Shown piece by piece: positions 16,498 through 22,529 of a stretch of DNA of 34,630 bases. How positions within the stretch are numbered: position 1 is the stretch's first letter; each line of letters starts with the position of its first letter. The DNA is from Mycobacteriales bacterium (GTDB lineage: Bacteria; Actinomycetota; Actinomycetes; Mycobacteriales; QHCD01). Both the position numbers and the translations under genes were made by a program. Below the pieces are notes generated by a model. The model searched no databases, was not told the origin of the DNA, and saw only the letters and a list, made by a program, of their open reading frames with translations. The stretch spans positions 1 through 34,630 of the forward strand of contig DASXJE010000145.1 in the NCBI GenBank assembly GCA_036497565.1, in the 5' to 3' direction.

Positions 16498-17069
16498 ATC
16501 CGGTCGCCGCTCAGCACGTCGTCGTCGCTCGGCTGCCAGTGGGCCGCCGCAGCCACCCCCTCGAGATAGCCACGGGCGCGCTCGGTGCGGGGATAGCGGT
16601 CCACCAGCGCCCAGAACCGCCGGTCGTGCCCGGGCGCGATGAGGTGGGCCAACTCGTGCACGAGCACGTAGTCGAGCACCCAGGTCGGCATCGCCCGCAC
16701 CCGGCTCGAGATCCGGATGGTGCCGTCGGCGGGGGTGCACGACCCCCAGCGCGTCGTCATGTTGTCGACCCACCGGACGGACGCCGGCGTGGCCCGGCCG
16801 CCGAAAAGCTCGCCCGAAAGGGACCGGGCGCGGGAGGCGAGCGCGGCGTCGCTGGCCCGCGGCCCCCGCCGGGCCCGGCCGTCGCGGGCGTCGAGCCGGG
16901 CGATCATGTCGGCCACCCACCGACGCTCCTCGGCCTTGCTGAACCGCGCCGGGATCAGCACCACGGTGCGACCCTCGTCGCGGTAGGCGCTCACGGTGCG
17001 CCGGCGCCGCGGACTACGCCGTACTTCGATGATCGACTCGACTGACTCGTCCAACGGTGCGCTCACCAC
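16494..17069 (-). CDS. YgjP-type (DUF45/M48-like) metallopeptidase
   Basis: This 191-residue protein carries the zinc motif HELAH in LDYVLVHELAHLIAPGHDRRFW, with the third ligand probably in GHDRRFW. The preceding TTRWGSCTPADGTIRIS block is characteristic of YgjP/WLM-like metallopeptidases. It has an Arg-rich N-terminus and no signal sequence, so it is cytoplasmic. GTG 17069 is chosen because TAAGGT sits exactly six bases ahead, indicating a leaderless message; a second GTG follows immediately at 17066. Substrates of this family are poorly known. Confidence 0.87.
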   Translation of the reverse strand: MVSAPLDESVESIIEVRRSPRRRRTVSAYRDEGRTVVLIPARFSKAEERRWVADMIARLDARDGRARRGPRASDAALASRARSLSGELFGGRATPASVRWVDNMTTRWGSCTPADGTIRISSRVRAMPTWVLDYVLVHELAHLIAPGHDRRFWALVDRYPRTERARGYLEGVAAAAHWQPSDDDVLSGDRM

Positions 17070-17075
17070 GGTGGC

Positions 17076-17081
17076 ACCTTA
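17076..17081 (-). promoter_or_regulatory. -10 box for leaderless peptidase mRNA
   Basis: TAAGGT on the reverse strand ends six bases before the GTG at 17069. There is no convincing -35 element, which is common in actinobacterial promoters. Confidence 0.45.
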
Positions 17082-17108
17082 ACCGTCGCCTCTGTCACCT
17101 TCGCGGCC

Positions 17109-17221
17109 CCATCCACAGGTGCGGCCCGGACCGCGGCGGGGCCCGTTCGCCACCCCGTCCACGACACCATCCACAGGGACACTCCACGTCGCCCACAGCC
17201 TCGTCCACAGGTTCATCCACA
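17109..17221 (+). other. Cluster of DnaA-box-like 9-mers in the 17070-17450 gap
   Basis: The gap 17070-17450 holds no gene I can support. Its left third contains four 9-mers matching the Streptomyces DnaA box pattern YYVTCCACA: CCATCCACA at 17109 and 17167, TCGTCCACA at 17201 and TCATCCACA at 17213. A one-off copy, CCGTCCACG, lies at 17155. All are in the same orientation, and two pairs have 12-base spacing. A possible -10 (TACCGT, 17386-17391) for the next gene lies further right. Whether DnaA binds here is untested. Confidence 0.5.
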
Positions 17222-17450
17222 TGCTGTGTACAGCGCGTGACGACGCGCGTGACCCACGCTCATGGCCGCCTTTCCCCCGCGTAGCGAGGCATCCTCAGAG
17301 TCGTCTGTCCCGTTTCGGGATGGATAGTCCGTTATTTGCCTCGCGACGCCGCGTGCAGTGTGCGAGAACCACGCTCAAGGACAGGTACCGTTGCGCGTGA
17401 CCCCGGCCGCCCGCCGCGGTCGCGACAGTCGTGACGACGAGGGAGGCACC

Positions 17451-17606
17451 GTGGCCGAGACGTACAACGGCTACTGCGTCAAGTGCAAGGAAAAGCGTGA
17501 CTTCGACGGTGAGGTCAGCGTCAGTGAGTCCGGCCGCCGCATGGCGAAGGGCACCTGCCCGGTCTGCGGCACGAAGATGAACCGGATTCTCGGCAAGGCT
17601 TCATAG
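17451..17606 (+). CDS. DUF5679 small zinc-ribbon protein (51 aa)
   Basis: From GTG 17451, with GGGAGG four bases ahead, the product is 51 residues. It has two CxxC pairs, CVKCKEKRDF and CPVCGTKMNRIL, separated by a short beta region. This makes a single zinc ribbon of the DUF5679 type found widely in actinobacteria, often as very abundant small proteins. It has no membrane segment. Zinc binding and a nucleic-acid or protein contact role are inferred from the fold only. Two hairpins follow the gene and probably end its transcript before the E1-like gene. Confidence 0.85.
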   Translation: MAETYNGYCVKCKEKRDFDGEVSVSESGRRMAKGTCPVCGTKMNRILGKAS

Positions 17607-17634
17607 CCAACGAGACGGCGGTGTGACCCGCCGA

Positions 17635-17708
17635 GCGGCGGTGCTCCATTACCGCCGCGACCGATCGTGCCCGAAGGGGGCGCCCTCCACCCGGAGGGCG
17701 CCCCCTTC
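17635..17708 (+). terminator. Tandem hairpins after the DUF5679 gene
   Basis: The first hairpin has an 8-bp stem (GCGGCGGT at 17635-17642 with 17651-17658). The second is a perfect 16-bp stem (17673-17688 with 17693-17708) with a four-base loop ACCC, followed by a weak pyrimidine run. Together they form a strong GC-type terminator region 29-102 bases after the stop codon. Confidence 0.7.
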
Positions 17709-17780
17709 CTGTGGACGGGCAGCCCCCAGCGACGCCGGGTGATGCGATTCTCGATCCCGCTTCTGCGGATCGAGGTCATC

Positions 17781-18809
17781 ATGAGAGCTCTGCCGGGCCG
17801 GCGCCCGCTCCGACCCCGGCTCAACCCGGCGCTGCGCCGGGTGTGGCGCGGCACCGCGACCCTGCAGATCGGGGTCGACCCGACCCACGCCCTCCTGGTC
17901 GACGGCGTGGATCCGGCGACCGCACGACTGCTGGCCGGCCTGGACGGCGTCCGCACCGAGACCGAAGTGCTCGCCGACGCCACGGCGGCGGGGTTGGACG
18001 CCGGCGACGTCACCGAGTTGCTCGCCGGGTTGCACCGGGGCAGGGCTCTCTTCGACGGCGCCGACCCGACTCCGGGTGCCCGCCGGTCCCGTGCAGTGGT
18101 CGTCTACGGCGGCGGCCCGGTCGGCATCCCGGTGGCGGCGCTGCTTGGCGCGGCGGGTGTCGGCGCGGTGAGTGTGGTCGCCGGCGGCGTGGTCGACCGC
18201 GCCGACTGCGCGCCCGGCGGGCTCACGCCGGGAGACGTCCGCCGTCCGGTGCGCTCCGCCGCCCGCGACGCCATCCGCCGGGCGGCCGCCCACGTCGACA
18301 CCTCCCCGCTGGGTCCCGCCGTGGTCGCCGATCTGGCGGTCATCGCCACCGGCTCCCCCGTCGACACCGACGTACGTGCCGCCCTGCACGCCGCTAAGGT
18401 CCCGCACCTCGTCGCCGGGGTCCGGGAGAGTACGGCGGTCATCGGTCCGCTCGTCATCCCGGGCCGCACCAGCTGTCTGCGCTGCGCCGACCTGCACCGC
18501 AGCGATCGCGATCCGTCCTGGCCGCTGGTCGCGGCTCAGCTGGTGGCCCGCGATCCGCGCCACGTTCCGCCCGGCGACCTGGCGCTCGCGCTCACCGCCG
18601 CCGGGCTCGCGGGCCTGCAGGCGCTGGACTTCCTGGACGGCGGCGCCCCGCCGACCGCCGGGGGCTCGCTGGAGCTGGCCCACCCCGACTGGCGGGTCCG
18701 CCGCCGCTCGTGGCCACCCCATCCGGCCTGCGGCTGCACCGAGCCGCCGCCGGCCCGTCCGGCGGGCCGCGTCCAGGTCGTAACCGCGCACCAGCCACAA
18801 TGGCGGTGA
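17781..18809 (+). CDS. E1/ThiF-like (cyclodehydratase-type) protein with structural zinc site
   Basis: This 342-residue protein has an N-terminal winged region, then a Rossmann-like segment VVVYGGGPVGIPVAALLGAAGVG (from about residue 107). It ends with a zinc-site pattern: CLRC (Cys232, Cys235) near TSCLRCADLHRSDRD, and CGC (Cys317, Cys319) at the end. This is the layout of ThiF/E1-like proteins, including leader-binding cyclodehydratase components of azole-peptide pathways. ATG 17781 has GAGGT ahead and begins the conserved part. No YcaO, precursor peptide or dehydrogenase lies in the window, so a peptide-modifying role is not supported. Its stop overlaps the start of the ABC1 kinase gene. 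Confidence 0.75.
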   Translation: MRALPGRRPLRPRLNPALRRVWRGTATLQIGVDPTHALLVDGVDPATARLLAGLDGVRTETEVLADATAAGLDAGDVTELLAGLHRGRALFDGADPTPGARRSRAVVVYGGGPVGIPVAALLGAAGVGAVSVVAGGVVDRADCAPGGLTPGDVRRPVRSAARDAIRRAAAHVDTSPLGPAVVADLAVIATGSPVDTDVRAALHAAKVPHLVAGVRESTAVIGPLVIPGRTSCLRCADLHRSDRDPSWPLVAAQLVARDPRHVPPGDLALALTAAGLAGLQALDFLDGGAPPTAGGSLELAHPDWRVRRRSWPPHPACGCTEPPPARPAGRVQVVTAHQPQWR

Positions 18810-20119
18810 TGAGCGACATACCCCGCCGAGCGGTTTCCCGCACGGCCAAGCTTGCCTCCCTGCCGATCGGCGTCGCTGGTCGCGCCACGGTCGGATTCGG
18901 CAAGCGGCTCGGCGGTCGTTCCTCGCAGGAAGTCACCGCAGAGCTTCAGCAGCGGACCGCGGAGCAGTTGTTCGCCGTCCTCGGCGAGCTCAAGGGCGGC
19001 GCGATGAAGTTCGGCCAGGCGCTGTCGGTGTTCGAGGCGGCGCTGCCGGAAAATCTGACCCTGCCCTATCGCGAGGCGCTCGTCCGGCTGCAGGAGGGCG
19101 CGCCGCCGATGCCGGCGACCCAGGTGCACCGGGTGCTCGGCGAGCAGTTCGGTCGCGACTGGCGCGGCAGGTTCGCCGACTTCGACGACCGGCCGGCGGC
19201 AGCCGCGAGCATCGGGCAGGTCCACCGGGCGACCTGGCACGACGGCCTCGAGGTGGCCGTGAAGGTGCAGTACCCCGGCGCCGGACCGGCGTTGCTGGCC
19301 GACCTCACCCAGCTGAGCCGGTTCGCCCGGCTCTTTTCCGTCCTGGCGCCGGGGATCGACGTCAAACCGCTGCTCGCAGAGCTGCGGGCAAGGGTCGCCG
19401 AGGAGCTCGACTACAGCCTGGAGGCCGACGCCCAGCGCATCTTCGCCGCGGAATTCGCCGACGACCCGCAGATCGTCGTCCCCCGGATCGTCGCCAGCGC
19501 GCCGAAGGTGCTGGTCAGCGAATGGCTCGACGGCTTGCCCCTCGCGTCGATCATCGCGTCCGGGAGCCAGCCCGAACGCAACCTGGCCGGTGAGCTGCTC
19601 GCCACCCTCCACTTCTCCGCTCCGCCGCGGTGCGGGCTTCTGCACGCCGACCCGCACCCGGGCAACTTCCGGCTGGTCGACGGGAAGCGACTCGGGGTCC
19701 TCGACTTCGGCGCGGTCGCCCGGCTGCCGCGCCGGGTTCCGGGCACGATCGGCCGGCTTTCCCGGCTGGCGATCGACGGCGACGCGCAGGCGGTGCTCGA
19801 GGGGCTGCGTGCCGAGGGCTTCGTCCGGCCCCAGGTCACCGTCGACGCCCAAGGCATCCTCGACTACCTGAGCCCCGTCCTCGAGCCGCTCCGCAGCCAA
19901 ACCTTCCAGTTCACCCGCAGCTGGATGCGGGCGGAGGCGGCCCGGCTCGGCGACCCGCGCAGCGAGGCGGCCCAGCTCGGGCGCCAGCTCAACCTTCCGC
20001 CCGAATACCTGCTGGTGCACCGGGTCACCCTGGGCTCCATCGGAGTGCTCTGCCAGCTCAACGCGGAGGCCCGCTACCGGGCGATCGTGGAGCGCTGGCA
20101 GCCGGGATTCGCCGACTGA
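18809..20119 (+). CDS. ABC1/UbiB-family atypical protein kinase-like protein
   Basis: This 436-residue protein starts at ATG 18809, which overlaps the previous stop as TGATG; ATG 18800 is a three-codon-longer alternative. Family hallmarks are GGAMKFGQALS (the KxGQ motif), AAASIGQVHRATWHDG (the Ala-rich nucleotide loop), VAVKVQYPG with the ATP-binding Lys, EELDYSLEA, LLHADPHPGNF and VLDFGAVARL with the metal-binding Asp. In E. coli UbiB supports quinone synthesis. The actinobacterial ortholog beside whiB7 (Rv3197 in M. tuberculosis, as I recall) has been linked to macrolide tolerance. The exact substrate is unknown. It is co-transcribed with the E1-like gene. Confidence 0.92.
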   Translation: MSDIPRRAVSRTAKLASLPIGVAGRATVGFGKRLGGRSSQEVTAELQQRTAEQLFAVLGELKGGAMKFGQALSVFEAALPENLTLPYREALVRLQEGAPPMPATQVHRVLGEQFGRDWRGRFADFDDRPAAAASIGQVHRATWHDGLEVAVKVQYPGAGPALLADLTQLSRFARLFSVLAPGIDVKPLLAELRARVAEELDYSLEADAQRIFAAEFADDPQIVVPRIVASAPKVLVSEWLDGLPLASIIASGSQPERNLAGELLATLHFSAPPRCGLLHADPHPGNFRLVDGKRLGVLDFGAVARLPRRVPGTIGRLSRLAIDGDAQAVLEGLRAEGFVRPQVTVDAQGILDYLSPVLEPLRSQTFQFTRSWMRAEAARLGDPRSEAAQLGRQLNLPPEYLLVHRVTLGSIGVLCQLNAEARYRAIVERWQPGFAD

Positions 20120-20122
20120 GAC

Positions 20123-21469
20123 CTAGCGGGCGACGAGGGTCATGGGCAGCGCGCCGTCCGGCCGCAGCGTGATCGCCGGGCGTAGCCGCAGCACGTGGTC
20201 GGGATCGTGCCGGGGCTGCCAGTTCCGGGCCAACCGGGCGAGCACGAGGACGGCCTCGGTCCAGGCGAAGGGCTCACCCACGCACATCCGGCCGCCCGCC
20301 CCGAACGGGAAGAAGGCATAGCGGGGCTGGCCCGGCGCGGTCTCGTCGAACCCACCGGACGGCCCGATCCAGCGCTCGGGCCGGAAGTCCTGCGGATCGC
20401 TCCAGAACCGCGGGTCGCGGTGCAGCACCCACTGACTGACCAGACAGGTGGAGCCGGGCGGGATGAGCCATCCGTCCACTTCCATCTCGGCGGTCAGCCG
20501 GCGGCCGAGCACCCAGGCGGGCGGGTAGAGCCGCAGCGACTCGGCCACCACCGAGCGGGCCCGCGGAAGCCGGCCGAGATCGGCCGGCGCCGGGGTCCCT
20601 GCACCGATCACCTCGTCGATCTCCTCCTGCAGCCAACGCTCTGCGGCGGGATGAGTGGACAGCAGGTGCCAGACGAAGGTCAGCGTCGTGGCGGTCGTCT
20701 CGTGGCCGGCCAGGATGAGGGTCATCACCTCGTCGCGAAGTTGGCGCTCGTCCATCCCGCCGTCGTCGTCGCGGGCCGCCATCAACGCCGACAGCAAATC
20801 TGCGGATTCACCCTGCTCGCGGTGCCCCGCGATGATCCGCGCGACCACCGCGTCCAGCCGTGCCTGAGCAGCGGTCACCCGACGACCGAGCGGCGTACCC
20901 AGCCGGAGGGCCAGATCGAAGCCGGGCAGGAACGACCGGTGGTACGCCGACAACAGATCACCGAGCGCCGCCCGGACCTCACCGGCCGCGCCGCGCAGAT
21001 CGCTGGAGAACAACGCGCGGCCGACCGCATCGAAGGTCAGGGCCGACATCTCCGCCGCAATGTCGATCCGAGCCCCGTCGCGCCAACCCGCGGCGGTGGA
21101 GTCGGCCGCCGCGACCATCCCGGCTGCGTAGGAAGCCACCCGGGCGGCGTGGAACGCCGGCTGCACCAGCCGGCGCTGCCGGTGATGGAGCGGATCCTCG
21201 CTGGTGAGCAGGCCGTCGGCGAGCACCCGACGGGCGGCCTGCAGGCCACGGCTCTTGGTGGTGGTCCGGCCGGCGTCCACCAGCAGGCGGCGGACCAGGT
21301 CCGGGTGGGAGAGCAGGTAGAGATGTTCGGAGCCGAGGCGGACGTGGGCGATGCGCGGATGCTTGCGCGCGGCGCGGACGAAGAAGTCCGGGTCGGTACG
21401 CCGCCCGGCGACGATCGCGCGGAACGCGGCGAGGGTCGACGGCCCGGCCGGGCGGGTGACGGTGGCCAC
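20123..21469 (-). CDS. Cytochrome P450
   Basis: This 448-residue P450 has the I-helix motif ILAGHETTATT (about residues 253-263), the ExxR helix VVAESLRLYPP (near 313) and the heme loop FFPFGAGGRMCVGEPFA, with the Cys ligand near residue 395. It is soluble, with no membrane anchor. Its redox partners are not encoded nearby. Substrate is unknown; the Ala/Thr-rich I helix and long-chain-type motifs allow fatty acid or terpenoid substrates. GTG 21469 has CAGACT six bases ahead, which suits a leaderless message. It lies between the ABC1 kinase gene and the whiB7 operon, where mycobacteria have no P450 as I recall. Confidence 0.94.
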   Translation of the reverse strand: MATVTRPAGPSTLAAFRAIVAGRRTDPDFFVRAARKHPRIAHVRLGSEHLYLLSHPDLVRRLLVDAGRTTTKSRGLQAARRVLADGLLTSEDPLHHRQRRLVQPAFHAARVASYAAGMVAAADSTAAGWRDGARIDIAAEMSALTFDAVGRALFSSDLRGAAGEVRAALGDLLSAYHRSFLPGFDLALRLGTPLGRRVTAAQARLDAVVARIIAGHREQGESADLLSALMAARDDDGGMDERQLRDEVMTLILAGHETTATTLTFVWHLLSTHPAAERWLQEEIDEVIGAGTPAPADLGRLPRARSVVAESLRLYPPAWVLGRRLTAEMEVDGWLIPPGSTCLVSQWVLHRDPRFWSDPQDFRPERWIGPSGGFDETAPGQPRYAFFPFGAGGRMCVGEPFAWTEAVLVLARLARNWQPRHDPDHVLRLRPAITLRPDGALPMTLVAR

Positions 21470-21492
21470 CCGCCGAGTCTGCCTGAGCGGAG

Positions 21493-21527
21493 TCCGCCCC
21501 GCCCCCGAGGCTCGGGGGCGGGGCGGA
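21493..21527 (-). terminator. GC-rich terminator of the whiB7 operon
   Basis: A perfect 16-bp stem (21493-21508 with 21512-21527) has a three-base loop. It starts five bases after the stop of the small whiB7-coupled gene and lies just upstream of the P450 start. There is no T-tract, but the stem is exceptionally stable. Confidence 0.7.
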
Positions 21528-21532
21528 ATGGA

Positions 21533-21802
21533 TCAGCGAATTGCTTCGCGGGCGAGCCGGGCACGGCGGTTGGCCGCCTCGACCCGACGCGTCCACCGGC
21601 GGGCGGCCACCATGGCGCGGCGCTCTGCGCGCTGCGCGGCGATCAGCCGACGGGCTCGATGCTCGGCCTGCGCCTCGACGTATAACGCGTCTATTCGGGC
21701 GCGTGCGAGTTCTTCATTCATCAACAACATGGCGCTGCTCCTGGGAGTAGGTACTGCGGTGAGGGCGAGAACTTGGCTGGTAGTAGCGGTCGGTGAACTC
21801 AT
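21533..21802 (-). CDS. Small Arg-rich protein translationally coupled to whiB7 (89 aa)
   Basis: ATG 21802 overlaps the whiB7 stop as ATGA. An almost ideal ribosome site, AAAGGAGGTG, lies within the last whiB7 codons with seven bases between GGAGG and the ATG. The product has a Ser/Thr-rich first 24 residues. A strongly basic helical region follows (NEELARARIDALYVEAQ, then QRAERRAMVAARRW), with 17 Arg in the last 65 residues. An internal ATG at 21730, also with AGGAG ahead, could give a 65-residue form starting at the conserved-looking part. I do not recognise the family. Nucleic-acid or ribosome binding is plausible from composition but unproven. Confidence 0.72.
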   Translation of the reverse strand: MSSPTATTSQVLALTAVPTPRSSAMLLMNEELARARIDALYVEAQAEHRARRLIAAQRAERRAMVAARRWTRRVEAANRRARLAREAIR

Positions 21803-22098
21803 GCCGCCACCTCCTTTCGTGGGCGGCCGCGCGGCCGCTTGCGGGCGATGACGACTCCGTGGTCGAAGAGCTCGCCACCCCAGACGCCCCACGGCTCACG
21901 CCGTTTCAGGGCACCTGTCAGACAGGACTTGCGCACCGGGCACAGCGCGCAGTGGCTCTTCGCGAGCTCGAGATCCGCCGGTGTTTCGGCGAACCACAGC
22001 TCCGGGTCCTGGACCCGGCACGGTAGGTCCAGCCCGGACTCCTCCGCGTCGGCGATGTCGATACCGAGGACGGAGAGCGGGCTTGTGGCCTCGTGCAC
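21799..22098 (-). CDS. whiB7: WhiB7, redox-responsive Fe-S regulator of antibiotic resistance
   Basis: This 99-residue protein has the four cluster-binding cysteines of WhiB proteins (Cys27, Cys50, Cys53, Cys59, with HCALCPVRKSC). It also has the turn EPWGVWGGE (68-76) and a C-terminal AT-hook KRPRGRPRK (87-95), the combination diagnostic of WhiB7. WhiB7 binds the primary sigma factor and A/T-rich DNA upstream of -35 boxes, switching on efflux and ribosome-protection genes. GTG 22098 is chosen because GGAGG sits eight bases ahead; the GTG at 22107 lies inside that ribosome site. The gene has a long leader with its own uORF and terminator. A small basic gene is coupled downstream and uvrD2 lies upstream, as in mycobacteria. 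Confidence 0.96.
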   Translation of the reverse strand: MHEATSPLSVLGIDIADAEESGLDLPCRVQDPELWFAETPADLELAKSHCALCPVRKSCLTGALKRREPWGVWGGELFDHGVVIARKRPRGRPRKEVAA

Positions 22099-22171
22099 GG
22101 GGGTCACCTCCTCTGTCTATCTGCGGGTTTTCGGTGGTCGGTCGGAGTGGACGGTCGGAATAGAGGGCGGG

Positions 22172-22216
22172 AAAAACAATGAGGCCGCGGATCCCAGGTA
22201 TGGGGTCCGCGGCCTC
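22172..22216 (-). terminator. Intrinsic terminator in the whiB7 leader
   Basis: On the reverse strand a 15-bp stem (22216-22202 with 22195-22181, one G-U pair) and six-base loop are followed by an AT and then TTGTTTTT (22179-22172). It is the only hairpin in the window with a classic U-tract. It lies between the leader ORF stop and the whiB7 ribosome site, so it must be overcome for whiB7 expression. Confidence 0.88.
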
Positions 22217-22263
22217 GAGGGGGCGCTCCGTCGTGGATCTAACAGACGGAACCACCTCGAGGC
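22212..22263 (-). promoter_or_regulatory. Predicted antiterminator of the whiB7 leader
   Basis: The segment 22263-22245 inside the 3' end of the leader ORF can pair with 22232-22212. Nine base pairs (GCCTCGAGG with its complement) join, after a mismatch, to three more. A second six-pair helix (TCCGTC with GACGGA) closes a 12-base loop that holds the leader ORF stop codon. The 3' arm takes up the first five bases of the terminator stem, so the two folds exclude each other. A ribosome reaching the leader stop would cover the 5' arm and favour termination. A ribosome stalled earlier would leave it free. Confidence 0.65.
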
Positions 22264-22385
22264 TGGACGCCCGAAGCGTCAGACCGGTCGCGTGCGACGA
22301 ACTCATCGCTAGCCAGGATCGGGCCACGAGCCGTCATCAGGGCAGGCGTGTTCGCCGGACGCTTGGCGAGAGAAGTCACCAGCAC
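22239..22385 (-). CDS. Leader peptide ORF (48 codons) upstream of whiB7
   Basis: GTG 22385 has GGGAGG seven bases ahead and opens a 48-codon frame ending in TAG at 22239, 23 bases before the terminator stem. The peptide begins MLVTSLAKRPANTPALMTAR and ends in a Gly/Ser/Cys tail. Nothing suggests a stable protein. Its role is probably as a sensor of translation: ribosomes slowed by antibiotics would alter the fold of the leader RNA. Such uORFs precede whiB7 in mycobacteria and Streptomyces, where they vary in sequence. The codons near the stop overlap the 5' arm of the antiterminator. Confidence 0.8.
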   Translation of the reverse strand: MLVTSLAKRPANTPALMTARGPILASDEFVARDRSDASGVQPRGGSVC

Positions 22386-22447
22386 CGGAACACCTCCCTG
22401 ACTCGAGACGACGGGCAGCGATACAAACGCATCGCCGGATGTGCGAA

Positions 22448-22486
22448 AGGTTAGGCGTGTCGGACCGACCTGCGCAATGCCTTTTT
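22448..22486 (-). promoter_or_regulatory. whiB7 promoter with A-tract next to the -35 box
   Basis: On the reverse strand, AAAAA (22486-22482) lies four bases upstream of a -35-like TTGCGC (22477-22472). After 18 bases comes TAACCT (22453-22448). An A/T-rich site abutting the -35 is the known signature of WhiB7-activated promoters, so whiB7 is probably autoregulated. The predicted start near 22441 gives a leader of about 340 bases. Confidence 0.68.
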
Positions 22487-22529
22487 CTGTAGTTCGCCCG
22501 ACTGCCGTGAACTTTCCTCCGGCTAGGCG

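Noticed and set aside
22179-22454. A 91-codon plus-strand frame across the whiB7 leader
   Set aside because: It runs antisense to the leader RNA elements, has no ribosome site and has no family resemblance.
22459-22469. GTCGGACCGAC palindrome in the spacer of the whiB7 promoter
   Set aside because: It is too short and GC-rich to claim a MerR-type operator, and the spacer is 18 rather than 19-20 bases.
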